DNA of 64,000 bases, from NCBI RefSeq assembly GCF_039655875.1, contig NZ_JBBYXK010000001.1, positions 1-64,000 of the forward strand, in the 5' to 3' direction. Positions within the stretch are counted from its first letter, which is position 1. Each line of letters begins with the position of its first letter. Both the position numbers and the translations under genes were made by a program. The notes under the pieces were generated by a model, which did no database searches, was not told where the DNA came from, and saw only the letters and a list, made by a program, of their open reading frames with translations. This DNA comes from Emcibacter sp. SYSU 3D8 (GTDB taxonomy: Bacteria > Pseudomonadota > Alphaproteobacteria > SMXS01). This document shows, piece by piece, positions 7,926-16,651 of the stretch.

Positions 7926-8664
7926 GGGTCGGCCAGTAGCCGGACAGGATGCGGTGACCGCGCTGGCCTTTCTCGACCTCCTCGATCACCCGCTTGCCGA
8001 TGCCCGACATGTTCTTGTCGTGCATGCGGTAATAGAAGATAGGCTCGGCGAGGTGCTTGCCCATCCAGCCATTGGCGACGATGCGCCGCCATTTGTGGTG
8101 CTTGGTGCCCTTGCGGATCGCCTCGTCATAGGGGCCGGCCTCCAGCACCGGCCTGGCCAGGCACATGGCCGGCTCGGGCACGAAGGAATATTCCTCCAGC
8201 AGCCTGGGGTCGAACGGCGTCGACTTGCCCCGGTCGAGGATCTCGCCGGTCTGCGAGATCAGCGTGCAGTCGGTATAGATGAAGCCGATGGAGGGATCGG
8301 TTTTGCGCGCCTCGATCAGCTCGGCGATGGTGCGGGCGGCATATTCCGGCGTCAGCAGGTCGTCGGAATCCTGGATCATGAAATATTCGCCGCGCACATG
8401 GGACAGGGCGCGGTTAAGCGCGCCCAGCTTGCCGACATTCTCGGGCAGTGCGATCAGCTTGGTGTCGAACAGATTGGTGACCTTCGACAGGGTTTCCGTC
8501 GCCACCGCCACCGAGTCATCGGTGCTGGCGTCGTCCACCACGATCAGCTCGATGGGGGCATAGGTCTGCTGGGCCACGGACCGGATCGCCTCGTCGATGA
8601 ACCGGCCGTAATTGTAGTTGGGCATGACCACGGTCAGCAGGTTCGCCGGAATCTCGGTTGTCAT
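7909..8664 (-). CDS. glycosyltransferase family 2
   Basis: Inverting GT-A glycosyltransferase of 251 aa that adds a sugar from a nucleotide donor to a growing glycan at the inner face of the membrane. Domain signatures: VVMPNYNYGRFIDEAIRSV at the N-terminus, IELIVVDDASTDDS, and the metal-binding DSD in MIQDSDDLL. The C-terminus lacks membrane helices. An open frame extends far upstream, but that part is antisense-like shadow of the sulfotransferase gene; ATG at 8664 with GGAGAG six bases upstream is the natural start. The gene lies 32 bp after the sulfotransferase and 42 bp before the nucleotide-sugar dehydrogenase, consistent with one transcript. Its 3' end is part of the 17-bp tandem repeat. 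Confidence 0.88.
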   Translation of the reverse strand: MTTEIPANLLTVVMPNYNYGRFIDEAIRSVAQQTYAPIELIVVDDASTDDSVAVATETLSKVTNLFDTKLIALPENVGKLGALNRALSHVRGEYFMIQDSDDLLTPEYAARTIAELIEARKTDPSIGFIYTDCTLISQTGEILDRGKSTPFDPRLLEEYSFVPEPAMCLARPVLEAGPYDEAIRKGTKHHKWRRIVANGWMGKHLAEPIFYYRMHDKNMSGIGKRVIEEVEKGQRGHRILSGYWPTQTTQR

Positions 8665-8696
8665 CGGTCTCTCCAAAGGCTGGCTATAAGGTAGTC

Positions 8697-9800
8697 TCAG
8701 CCGCCTGTTTGTACAAAGAGGTTGTCGGGCGAGCGGTCGAGCCGCGCCATCAGCGCCCCGCATTCCCGGTCGATCATCGCCTTGTCGTCCGGCGAGACGG
8801 CGGACTGCTTCTCGGCGCTGTCCGAGGTGAACACGGTCTTGTCGCCGTCGTCCTTCGAGTGATAGCGGAACTGCTCGACCATCAGCTCGAACTCGCCGTC
8901 CCCCGGCTCGAAATGCAGGCCCTGGCGCAGGATCACCGGAAAGCTCTCGGGGCTGATCGCGGTATAGTTGATGTGGCGCACCCGACCGTCCGAATTCAGC
9001 GCCACCCGGAAATATTCGGCGAAACAGATCGCCAGATAGCGCACGTCGTCCATCCCGGTGGTCTCGCGCCAGTCCAGCCCGGTCAGGAACCCGGCCTGCG
9101 GCCGGCCCTTGGCCCACAGGATCGCGGTGGTCTCGCGCAGCACCGAGGCGATCACCTCCACCGCGTCGCGGTACAGGAACACGGCGGGCACCTCGGGGAA
9201 CGCCTTGCTGATGAAATCCAGATACAGCGTGTTCCACGAGATGAACTTGACGAAGGAATAAAGCTGGTCCGGCCGGCGGCGGCGCGCCATGGCCAGCACC
9301 AGGTTGCGGAAGGCTTTCAGGTTCTCCGGCGTCGGCTCGGCCTCGTGCTCCCAATCATCGGTGATCGTGGCCCAGAAGCCGCGCTGCAGCGGGCCGGGCT
9401 GGTTCAGCACCACATGCCGGGGCGAGCGGGCGATGGCCTTCGCGGTCAGGGTCGATCCGCAGCGGGAGACGTGGAAGATCAGGCCGCTGGGGCTGATCGG
9501 GTCGGCCAGGATGCGGTCATCGAGCAGGATGGCGAAGTCGGTGGTGAACGCCTCGCCGATCTGGCCGCTCTGGGCCAGATGCTGCACCGTGTACATGAAC
9601 TGCCATTCCTGGAACAGGTGGTCGCCGATATCGGCCCACAGCACCTTGCCGCCATCCGCTGGATCAATGGCGACCGGCACCAGGCCGTTCACGGCGCGAA
9701 TCCGCTCGACCGCCGCATCGGCGCTCAGATGGGTGTCCGCAATCCTGGGTATGAGGTCCATGACCACTTCGTGGTCAGGCAATGCATAAAGCGCCTTCAT
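8697..9800 (-). CDS. sulfotransferase family protein
   Basis: Predicted PAPS-dependent sulfotransferase, 367 aa. GLIFHVSRCGSTLTAKAIA fits the 5'-phosphosulfate-binding loop (Arg-Cys-Gly-Ser-Thr), and VFLYRDAVEVIASVLRE fits the 3'-phosphate-binding strand and helix. No signal peptide or membrane helix is evident, so it should act in the cytoplasm. Being first in a minus-strand run with a GT2 and a uronate-type dehydrogenase, it may sulfate a surface-glycan precursor. The acceptor could also be a small molecule or a protein; the family covers all of these. ATG at 9800 follows GGAG. Confidence 0.75.
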   Translation of the reverse strand: MKALYALPDHEVVMDLIPRIADTHLSADAAVERIRAVNGLVPVAIDPADGGKVLWADIGDHLFQEWQFMYTVQHLAQSGQIGEAFTTDFAILLDDRILADPISPSGLIFHVSRCGSTLTAKAIARSPRHVVLNQPGPLQRGFWATITDDWEHEAEPTPENLKAFRNLVLAMARRRRPDQLYSFVKFISWNTLYLDFISKAFPEVPAVFLYRDAVEVIASVLRETTAILWAKGRPQAGFLTGLDWRETTGMDDVRYLAICFAEYFRVALNSDGRVRHINYTAISPESFPVILRQGLHFEPGDGEFELMVEQFRYHSKDDGDKTVFTSDSAEKQSAVSPDDKAMIDRECGALMARLDRSPDNLFVQTGG

Positions 9801-9963
9801 CCGACTCCGTCAGGCATGAAGCAACCGGCCACGGCCGGAGGATGCGGGTGTATACGCCGGGGAGGGGTGGAGGTCAAGGAAGGGGTCTAGTTGAAAGGTG
9901 TCAACCTTTTCGCCTTCTCTACGGCACTTGCCGGACAATGCCACATTCCAAATATCGAGAAAA

Positions 9964-10641
9964 TTACCTGTTATCTCGCTTTCTCAATGGCTCCATTCTC
10001 AAAATAGGAAAAAGTATCTCTTCGATCCGCGATATAGTGGCATTTGTACGTTCACTGATCTCGTCTTTAATATCTTTCGAATTGGATGCATACATCCCTG
10101 ATCTAAGCTTTTTCGAGAACTCTGGATCGCTACCATTGTCATCAATATAAGCTTCAACATCTAGATGTAGTAGCCAAGGCTGACGAGATAATGTCTCAAG
10201 ATTCTTGGCTAACTCCTCTGAAAACAAAGCGTGAGCTGTAGGCTGGCATGTATCTATCGCATCCCATTCTGCTCTAAATTTTTCGATCCTGTTATAATAG
10301 CCTTGAGCGGTGATCAATCGTTGCCGTCGTTTATCTGGCTGTATCTCCCATTGTGCATCCGTCTTTAGCTTTTCCTCAGCAGCATTCAGTTCATGAGCCC
10401 ACATCACGGGCGCTCTAACGCGATCAATCGCGCGTCGCGCGCGATACGCTACCGTCAGAATATGTTCTGCCTGTTCAACTTGGCGCTCAGTGAGTTTCTG
10501 CCGTCTCCAATTGTCGAATGTGTTGGCTCCGATTCTTGCGGCAACTAATACAGCAGCGGCGGCTAAAAGTGTTCCCCATCCCTGAAGCATGGTGCCAGTA
10601 GCAGACCAATCAATCGTAGAACTGCATATTGAAAAAATCAT
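9964..10641 (-). CDS. uncharacterised membrane-anchored protein in an AT-rich patch
   Basis: I do not recognise this 225-aa protein. It has one hydrophobic segment near the N-terminus (TMLQGWGTLLAAAAVLVAAR) and then a charged, mostly helical region with many Arg, Lys and Glu, which may be coiled coil. Base composition and codon use are clearly richer in A and T than the genes on either side. The frame is open to a TTG at 10659; I chose ATG 10641 because AGGA lies nine bases upstream, with ATG 10650 also possible. It is divergent from another AT-rich unknown gene, and a permease remnant lies between them. Signs point to acquisition by transfer. Confidence 0.55.
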   Translation of the reverse strand: MIFSICSSTIDWSATGTMLQGWGTLLAAAAVLVAARIGANTFDNWRRQKLTERQVEQAEHILTVAYRARRAIDRVRAPVMWAHELNAAEEKLKTDAQWEIQPDKRRQRLITAQGYYNRIEKFRAEWDAIDTCQPTAHALFSEELAKNLETLSRQPWLLHLDVEAYIDDNGSDPEFSKKLRSGMYASNSKDIKDEISERTNATISRIEEILFPILRMEPLRKRDNR

Positions 10642-10707
10642 CACCGCCATTCCTATCAAGTTGAATCGAATTATATCAACACCTTAAAAGATTGCATCTA
10701 CCGCCTT

Positions 10708-10803
10708 TCACGCAATCTCCGCCCCCAGCAGTACGAGCCCCACGAAGAACTGCCGCCGGAACGCTTTCTGGTCCACGCACTTGCGCACCCATCCGCCGAG
10801 CCA
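10708..10803 (-). pseudogene. remnant of a TauE/SafE-type permease C-terminus
   Basis: A GC-rich scrap between two AT-rich genes reads on the minus strand as about 32 codons ending in a stop. The peptide has GGWVRKCVDQKAFRR, then FFVGLVLLGAE. An arginine-rich loop, FRR and a last hydrophobic helix are how TauE/SafE (sulfite exporter family) proteins finish. An in-frame stop lies just upstream and the rest of the gene is missing. The call rests on a short peptide and is tentative. Confidence 0.4.
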
Positions 10804-10867
10804 GATGCATCGAAATTCCTATTCATTGCGTTTAGAATGGAAGCCGGAGGGTGATAAGGGCCAAACT

Positions 10868-11731
10868 ATGGATCAAGCACTAATTGAATTTTTTCAGTCT
10901 CACTTCGAGGGACTGGAGGGGGTGATAAATTCAAACTTTTTCTCCGCTGCATTTGGTGCGTTTGCCGGCGCTTTTGGCGCCCAGAGGATTGCAGAACGCG
11001 CCAAACGGCGAGAGGAAAATGTTCTAGAATTGCGCAGCACAAATACCGCGATTATGATTTCTTTTGACATATGTAACATTCTTTTGAGTGTTAAAAAGCA
11101 ACATCTTAGGCCGATGAAAGTGGGTTATGAGAATGACCGGGCAGCCTTCATTAAACATGTTGATACAGTGTCGCGGATCGGCGCGGGAGTTTTTCCGCCC
11201 TTTTTTTATACGGCGGATATGAAGACCTTGTTTATTCCACCGTTGCCGGTCGAACGCTTGGCAAAGGAAGTGTATGAGAAAGCGTCCCACGTCGGTAGAC
11301 CGCTGAGCCTAATGACGATGCTGGGTCAGTCTGTCGAGACACTTGCCGCGTCGATGGATTCGAGGAACAGGTTATGCGAGGAGTTCCAACACCAATCACA
11401 GATGCCCCAGATTGATCGAGCATTTGCATACTTTGGGGTTCAAAAGGGCAACGTCCTTAACGAAACGTATCTCACCACCCTGTACGCTATATTCGATCAG
11501 GCGGACGACGGCATCATGTTTGCGAAGCTGCTTATTGACGACTTGGTTGAGCACGGAAACAAGTTGGCTACAAAAATGGGAATAGGCACGTCGAGTGTGA
11601 ATAAGCCCGATTTCTCGATCGCGGTCAATGCGGGGCTGATGCCGGACGCTGCTAGATACACTGATTGGCTGACGGCCTTTAAAAAAGGTAGTTCGATCAC
11701 TCATTGGGCCGATCTAGCGGCGCAGTTATAG
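10868..11731 (+). CDS. uncharacterised protein in an AT-rich patch
   Basis: A 287-aa protein I do not recognise. A Gly/Ala/Phe-rich stretch near the N-terminus (FFSAAFGAFAGAFGAQ) could be a membrane-associated helix; the rest is soluble-looking and mixed helical, with no motif I can name. Codon use is AT-richer than the surroundings. An open frame begins at 10781, but its first 29 codons overlap the permease remnant; ATG 10868 with AAGGG upstream gives a more natural N-terminus (MDQALIEFFQ). It is divergent from the AT-rich gene at 9964-10641, and the two may have arrived together. Confidence 0.55.
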   Translation: MDQALIEFFQSHFEGLEGVINSNFFSAAFGAFAGAFGAQRIAERAKRREENVLELRSTNTAIMISFDICNILLSVKKQHLRPMKVGYENDRAAFIKHVDTVSRIGAGVFPPFFYTADMKTLFIPPLPVERLAKEVYEKASHVGRPLSLMTMLGQSVETLAASMDSRNRLCEEFQHQSQMPQIDRAFAYFGVQKGNVLNETYLTTLYAIFDQADDGIMFAKLLIDDLVEHGNKLATKMGIGTSSVNKPDFSIAVNAGLMPDAARYTDWLTAFKKGSSITHWADLAAQL

Positions 11732-11923
11732 TCCGCCTTCACTCTTCGCGGGACAATTCTAGGCCGGTCAGGTTGGGGACGGCGGGCATCACAAGCATCG
11801 GTGTTCCTCCACCCAGCGGATGCCACAGGCTACACCAAAGCAATCAACCCAACCCTCCGGGACACAACACGTGCGCCGGGATGACGGCTATAGGGGGTGT
11901 CAAACGGCAGCGAAAGCCCGCCC

Positions 11924-12445
11924 TTACCCCTTCAACCTTGGCGTGCCCATGTAGTCGCGCTTGCCCACGGGGGCGCCATTCTGCCGCAGGATGTCGTAGG
12001 CGGTGGTGGCGTGGAAGTGAAAATTGGGCATGGAAAACGACATCACGAACCCTTCGGATGTGAACAGCATGTCGGTGTCGCGCACCTTGAACACCATGTC
12101 GGCGCCTTCGCGGGCGTTGACCTCCTCCGGCGTCAGTGAACGCAGGGCGGCGGCGGTGTCGGCGATCAGGCCCTGCAGGCCGGCGTAATCGTAGGCCGGG
12201 CGCTCGCCGGGCAGGGAAAGGGCGCCGCTGAGCACCGCGTTCATGGCGTCGCCCGAATGGAAGGCGACCGACTGGATCTGGAAGCGGAACGGCAGCATGT
12301 CGGGGACCAGCCGCGCCTCGACGATCGCCTCGGGATCGGCGCCGGTGTCGCGGCAATGGGCGAGGCCCTTGGCCAGAAAGCCGCCGACGGCGTCCAGGGT
12401 CTGCAGGTAGCTCGTCACACTGATGTCGTAGAGAGAGATCGCCAT
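11924..12445 (-). CDS. DUF1993 family protein
   Basis: 173-aa protein of the DUF1993 family, a predicted four-helix-bundle group of unknown function similar to the DinB/YfiT fold. Typical points are the start MAISLYDISVTSYLQTLDAV, the PDMLPFRFQIQSVAFHSGDA stretch, and the ending FHFHATTAYDILRQNGAPVGKRDY, with histidines that may bind a metal. Transcribed alone. The 192-bp stretch between it and the AT-rich patch (11732-11923) has no gene; only a short piece resembling the dispersed palindrome (gccgggatgacgg, near 11874-11886) is visible. Confidence 0.8.
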   Translation of the reverse strand: MAISLYDISVTSYLQTLDAVGGFLAKGLAHCRDTGADPEAIVEARLVPDMLPFRFQIQSVAFHSGDAMNAVLSGALSLPGERPAYDYAGLQGLIADTAAALRSLTPEEVNAREGADMVFKVRDTDMLFTSEGFVMSFSMPNFHFHATTAYDILRQNGAPVGKRDYMGTPRLKG

Positions 12446-12596
12446 GGTCGCCGTGCCTTCCTGGATTGCAAATTGTCGGCGTCCTGACTAGCACGCGGCG
12501 CGCCGTGCCCGCAGGATAATCGGCCGGTCGCTTCCGGGCGTCGCGGCCAGTGATTGGGCTGGCAAACCATGCCGCGTTGACGGATGCTGCCGGCGC

Positions 12597-13724
12597 ATGG
12601 GGACCACGGCCAACGATCCGCTCGATATCCTGTTCGTGCTCGACAATCTGTCGGGCGGCGGCGCGCAGCGCGTGGCGGTGAACCTGGCGAACGGGCTGCA
12701 GGCGCGCGGCCACCGGGTAAGGGTGCTGCTGTTCGAGCATCGCGGCCCGCTGCGCGGGGCGCTGGCGCCGGCGATCCAGGTGATCGAGCTGGGGATCGGG
12801 CGGGCGCGGCATGCGCTGTGGCCGCTGGCCCGGATGATCGGCGCGCTGCGGCCGGGCGTGGTGCTGAGTTTCCTGCCGCACGTAAACGTGCTGGCCATCC
12901 TGGCGGCGCGGCTGGCGGGCGGCGCCAGCCCGGTCGTCGTCACCGAGCACAACCAGCCCGATCCGGTACTGCTGGCGATGATGTCGCCGGGCTATGCACG
13001 GGCCACCCGGCTGGCGCGGCTGCTCTACCGCTTCGCCGCGGCGCTGGTGTGCTGCACGCCCGGCATCAGACAGGCATGGGTGACCGGGCGGGGCCTGCGG
13101 GCCGACCGGGTCCATGCCGTGCACAATCCGGTTGTCACGGCCGAGATGCTGGACGGAACCGGCAGGCCGCCGGCCCATCCCTGGGCGCGCGATCCGTCGG
13201 TGCCGCTGATCGCGGCGGCTGGCCGGATGAGCGCCGAGAAGGACCTGGCGATGCTGCTGCGCGCCTTCGCCCGGCTGCGCCAGGGCCGCGCGGCGCGGCT
13301 GCTGCTGATGGGCAACGGGGTGCTGCGGCCCGAACTCGAGGCGCTGGCGGCGGCGCTGGGCATCGCCGACGACGTCGACATGCCGGGATATGTCGACGAT
13401 CCACACGGGGTGTTCCGCGCGGCGCAGGTTGTGGCGGTGTCGTCGGTCAGCGAGGGCTTCTCCAACGTGGTGATCGAGGCGCTGGCCTGTGGCACCGGGG
13501 TGGTGGTCACCGACTGCTTCAGCCCGGCGGACCGGCTGACGATGCACGGCTGGGTGCAGGCCATGGTGCCGGTGGGCGACGATGCGGCCATGGCGCGGGC
13601 GCTGGCCGAGGCGATCGACGCACCCTCGGACCCGGACGCGCTGCGCGCCCATGTCAGCGGCCTGACCTCGGCGGCGGCCATCGACAATTATGAGGCGGTG
13701 CTGCGCAGGGTGCTGGCCCGCTAG
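12597..13724 (+). CDS. glycosyltransferase family 4
   Basis: Retaining GT-B enzyme, 375 aa, likely acting on a lipid-linked glycan at the inner membrane. The N-terminal acceptor domain starts ILFVLDNLSGGGAQRVAVNLA, a classic GT4 opening, and the C-terminal donor domain has AAGRMSAEKDLAMLLRAFA and SSVSEGFSNVVIEALACGT (the E-x7-E motif). No strong ribosome binding site precedes ATG 12597. The gene stands alone, divergent from the DUF1993 gene and convergent with the AI-2E permease. A GGCCCG/CGGGCC hairpin spans its stop codon (13715-13733). The polysaccharide genes lie 3 kb away, so a link is possible but unproven. Confidence 0.88.
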   Translation: MGTTANDPLDILFVLDNLSGGGAQRVAVNLANGLQARGHRVRVLLFEHRGPLRGALAPAIQVIELGIGRARHALWPLARMIGALRPGVVLSFLPHVNVLAILAARLAGGASPVVVTEHNQPDPVLLAMMSPGYARATRLARLLYRFAAALVCCTPGIRQAWVTGRGLRADRVHAVHNPVVTAEMLDGTGRPPAHPWARDPSVPLIAAAGRMSAEKDLAMLLRAFARLRQGRAARLLLMGNGVLRPELEALAAALGIADDVDMPGYVDDPHGVFRAAQVVAVSSVSEGFSNVVIEALACGTGVVVTDCFSPADRLTMHGWVQAMVPVGDDAAMARALAEAIDAPSDPDALRAHVSGLTSAAAIDNYEAVLRRVLAR

Positions 13725-13749
13725 GGTCGGGCCGGGGCACGGCGGCTGT

Positions 13750-14838
13750 TCAGTCGGCGGGCGGCACGCTGGCCTCGTTCGCGTCGGCCCGTCGGCGCTC
13801 GGCGGCCAGCAGCTCCCATACGGCAATGAACATGGCGGCGATCAGCGGGCCCAGAATGATGCCGTTGAGCCCGAACAGGACGATGCCGCCCAGGGTCGTG
13901 ATCAGCACCAGATAGTCGGGCATCTTGGTGTCCTTGCCCACCAGCAGCGGGCGCAGGATGTTGTCGATCAGGCCGATCGCGAACACGCCCACGATCACCA
14001 GCAGCACGGCCTTGGCCATGGCGCCGGTGGCCAGCAGATAGATCGCCACGGGCACCCAGACGAAGCCGGTACCCACCGCCGGCAGCAGCGACAGGAACGC
14101 CATCAGCACGCCCCACAGCACCGGCGCGTGGATGCCAAGCACCCAGAACGTCAGGCCGCCCAGCGAGCCCTGGGCGACGGCGACGACGAAGCTGCCCTTC
14201 ATGGTGGCGCGCATCACGGTGAGAAACTTGTCGAACAGCAGCTCGCGAATGCCGATCGGCAGCGGCACGTCGGCGCCGATGCGTCGGGTGAGTTTCCGGC
14301 CGTCGCGTAGCAGGAAGAAGGTGAGGTACAGCATGATGCCCAGATTCACCAGGAAGCTGAGCGCGCCCTGGCCGATGTTGAGCGCCTGGGTGGCGATGGC
14401 CTGAAGACGGCCGGACAGGCCCGACGACAGCTGTTCGCGGATCGCGCCCAGGTCACCCATGTCGAGGCGGTCGAGCAGGTCGGTGGCCCACCAGGGCAGC
14501 GCGTCCTGGATGCTGCGCAGCCACACCGCCGGGTCGAACTGGCCGGTCTCGATGCGGGTATAGAGCCGCGACGCCTCCTGCAGCAGCGAGATGATGATCA
14601 GCGTGCCCGGCAGGATGACGAGGGTGATGATCAGCAACAAGGTCAGCAGCGCGGCGGCGTTCTGGCGTCCCGGTATCCGGTTCAGGATGCGCCGCTGAAC
14701 CGGCCGGAATACCACGGTGACCGCGATGGCCCACAGGATCGCGCCGTAGAATTGCCACAGCACCAGGAAGAACGCCGCCGACACGAAGGTCAGCAGGACC
14801 AGGAAAGTGGCTCTCTCGATGCCGTGTTGTTCGGACAT
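13750..14838 (-). CDS. AI-2E family transporter
   Basis: Integral membrane protein of the AI-2E/PerM family, 362 aa with about eight hydrophobic segments. Examples are FLVLLTFVSAAFFLVLWQF at the N-terminus, LLTLLLIITLVILPGTLIII, and the C-terminal block GLIDNILRPLLVGKDTKMPD with ITTLGGIVLFGLNGIILGPL, which is the family signature. Proposed roles vary within the family (autoinducer export, sodium/proton antiport), so the substrate is not assigned. Transcribed alone, convergent with the GT4 gene. Confidence 0.9.
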   Translation of the reverse strand: MSEQHGIERATFLVLLTFVSAAFFLVLWQFYGAILWAIAVTVVFRPVQRRILNRIPGRQNAAALLTLLLIITLVILPGTLIIISLLQEASRLYTRIETGQFDPAVWLRSIQDALPWWATDLLDRLDMGDLGAIREQLSSGLSGRLQAIATQALNIGQGALSFLVNLGIMLYLTFFLLRDGRKLTRRIGADVPLPIGIRELLFDKFLTVMRATMKGSFVVAVAQGSLGGLTFWVLGIHAPVLWGVLMAFLSLLPAVGTGFVWVPVAIYLLATGAMAKAVLLVIVGVFAIGLIDNILRPLLVGKDTKMPDYLVLITTLGGIVLFGLNGIILGPLIAAMFIAVWELLAAERRRADANEASVPPAD

Positions 14839-14934
14839 TCAGCTCGTTCGCCCGCGGGATGAAGCGGGCCGGAGTGTAGGCGGTTTATGCGCCGTGCGGA
14901 ATGGGCTTGGCAGGCCGTGCACGGATGGATGCCG

Positions 14935-16575
14935 TCATTCGGCCGCGCCGCGCCGGGCCTCCAGTTCGGCTTCCAGTTCGGTACGCATCTTGAACTTCTG
15001 GATCTTGCTGGTGGACATGGGCCAGGCGGTCACGAAACGCACATGGCGGGGGATCTTGAAGCTGGAGATGCGGCCCTTGCACCAGGCGATCAGGTCCTGC
15101 TCGCCGATGCTTTCACCGGGCTTCAGCTCGACGAAGGCGGCAGGCACCTCGACCAGGCGCGGATCCGGGATGCCGACCACCTGGGCCAGCTTCACCGCCG
15201 GATGCTGCTGCAGCAGGCCCTCGATCTCGGCGGCGGCCACGTTCTCGCCGCCCACCTTCAGCATGTCCTTGAAGCGGCCGTGGAACATCAAGGTGCCGTG
15301 CTCGTCCAGGCTGCCGATATCGCCCGTGTGCAGCCAGCCGTCGCGGATGGTCTGTGCCGACTTCTCCGGGTCCTTGTAATAGCCCTTCAGGATATTGACG
15401 CCGCGCACGCAGATTTCGCCGCGCTCGCCGGTGGGTACCGGCTTGCCGGTGTCGGGATCGCGGATCTCGACCTCCTGGCCCGGCATCGGCGAGCCCAGCC
15501 GGGTGTGCCGCAGCTGCTCCGGGCTGTCGACCGGCGAGGTTGTGACCGTGCCCGAGGCTTCGCTGAGCCCGTAGGTGCCCACCTGGATGCAGTCGGGCAT
15601 GGCCCTAGTCAGCTTTTCGGTAAAGCCGGGCGGCTGCACGGCCAGGCTGGAATTCATCAGCCGGATGGCGCTGAGATCGGTGGTGGCGAAATCGGGGTGG
15701 TTGATCAGGTCGCCGATGATGGTGACGAAGCAGGCATAGTTGATGGTGGCCCGGGAATCCTCCAGCAGCTTGAGCGCCACGCCCGCGTCGAAATAGCCCA
15801 TGGTCACATAGGCGCTGCCCATGTCGAAGCAGGCGGCGATGGGGAAGGTGGCGGCAATGTGGAACATGGGCAGCGGCGACCAGAAGCTGTCCTTCTCGGT
15901 CATGCCGTAGGCCTTGGCCATGGCGCGGCCGTTGCCGATGATCGACCGGCCGGTGATCATGCAGCCCTTGGGATTGGATGTGGTGCCCGAGGTGTACAGG
16001 ATCATGCACAGATCGTCGGCGCCGACGGCATCGGTGCGGCGTTCGATCTCGGCCGTGGACACGGCTTGCGCGTCGGCGGACAGGTCCGCCTCGCCGACCA
16101 TGCCGGGTGCGCTGTCGCCCAGCAGCAGGATGTTGCGCAGCCGGGGGGCCACGCCCAGTGACAGGGCGCGGGGGTTGTCGGCTGTCTCCAGGCCCGGCAG
16201 GCCTTCGCCCAGCCGCTCGATGAAGTTCACGCCCTCGGCCACCTTGCCCGTGGTGACGATGGTGACGATATCGGCGTTTTCGGTGACATAGGCGATCTCG
16301 CTGCCCCGGTAGCGGGCGTTGATCGGCACCATGACGGCGCCCGCCATGGCGATGCCGAACATCACTTCCATGAACTCGAAGCTGGTCGGCAGCAGGATGC
16401 CCACATGCTCGCCCGGCCTTACACCCAGCGCGGCCAACTGGCGGGCGCGCTGGACGGCGCGGTCATGCAGTTCGGCGAAGCTCTGCCGGCGCTCGGGAAA
16501 GATCACCGCGTCGCGCTCGGGCCAGGTCTTTGCCGCGCGTGCCAGCAACCGGCCGAACGTGTTGATTTCCGTCAT
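14935..16575 (-). CDS. acyl-CoA synthetase (AMP-forming)
   Basis: ATP-dependent activation of a carboxylic acid to its CoA thioester through an acyl-AMP. The P-loop-like YTSGTTSNPKG is at residues 194-204, then YGLSEASGTVTTS, the hinge region GWLHTGDIGSLDEHG, GRFKDMLKVGGENVAAAEIE, and the C-terminal catalytic lysine region TSKIQKFKMR. Length 546 aa. It follows a Rieske oxygenase gene on the same strand by 76 bp, so the pair may be co-transcribed and act on one compound. Whether the acid is aliphatic, aromatic or steroid-like cannot be read from sequence. Confidence 0.9.
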   Translation of the reverse strand: MTEINTFGRLLARAAKTWPERDAVIFPERRQSFAELHDRAVQRARQLAALGVRPGEHVGILLPTSFEFMEVMFGIAMAGAVMVPINARYRGSEIAYVTENADIVTIVTTGKVAEGVNFIERLGEGLPGLETADNPRALSLGVAPRLRNILLLGDSAPGMVGEADLSADAQAVSTAEIERRTDAVGADDLCMILYTSGTTSNPKGCMITGRSIIGNGRAMAKAYGMTEKDSFWSPLPMFHIAATFPIAACFDMGSAYVTMGYFDAGVALKLLEDSRATINYACFVTIIGDLINHPDFATTDLSAIRLMNSSLAVQPPGFTEKLTRAMPDCIQVGTYGLSEASGTVTTSPVDSPEQLRHTRLGSPMPGQEVEIRDPDTGKPVPTGERGEICVRGVNILKGYYKDPEKSAQTIRDGWLHTGDIGSLDEHGTLMFHGRFKDMLKVGGENVAAAEIEGLLQQHPAVKLAQVVGIPDPRLVEVPAAFVELKPGESIGEQDLIAWCKGRISSFKIPRHVRFVTAWPMSTSKIQKFKMRTELEAELEARRGAAE

Positions 16576-16651
16576 TGTCGTCTTTCCCGTTTATCGCTCG
16601 GACATGGGTGATCTTGCCTCGCCAGGCGGGCAAGACCACGAAGGGATGGTT

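Noticed and set aside
8658-9890. 410-aa plus-strand frame over the sulfotransferase
   Set aside because: The minus-strand frame has sulfotransferase motifs; this one has none.
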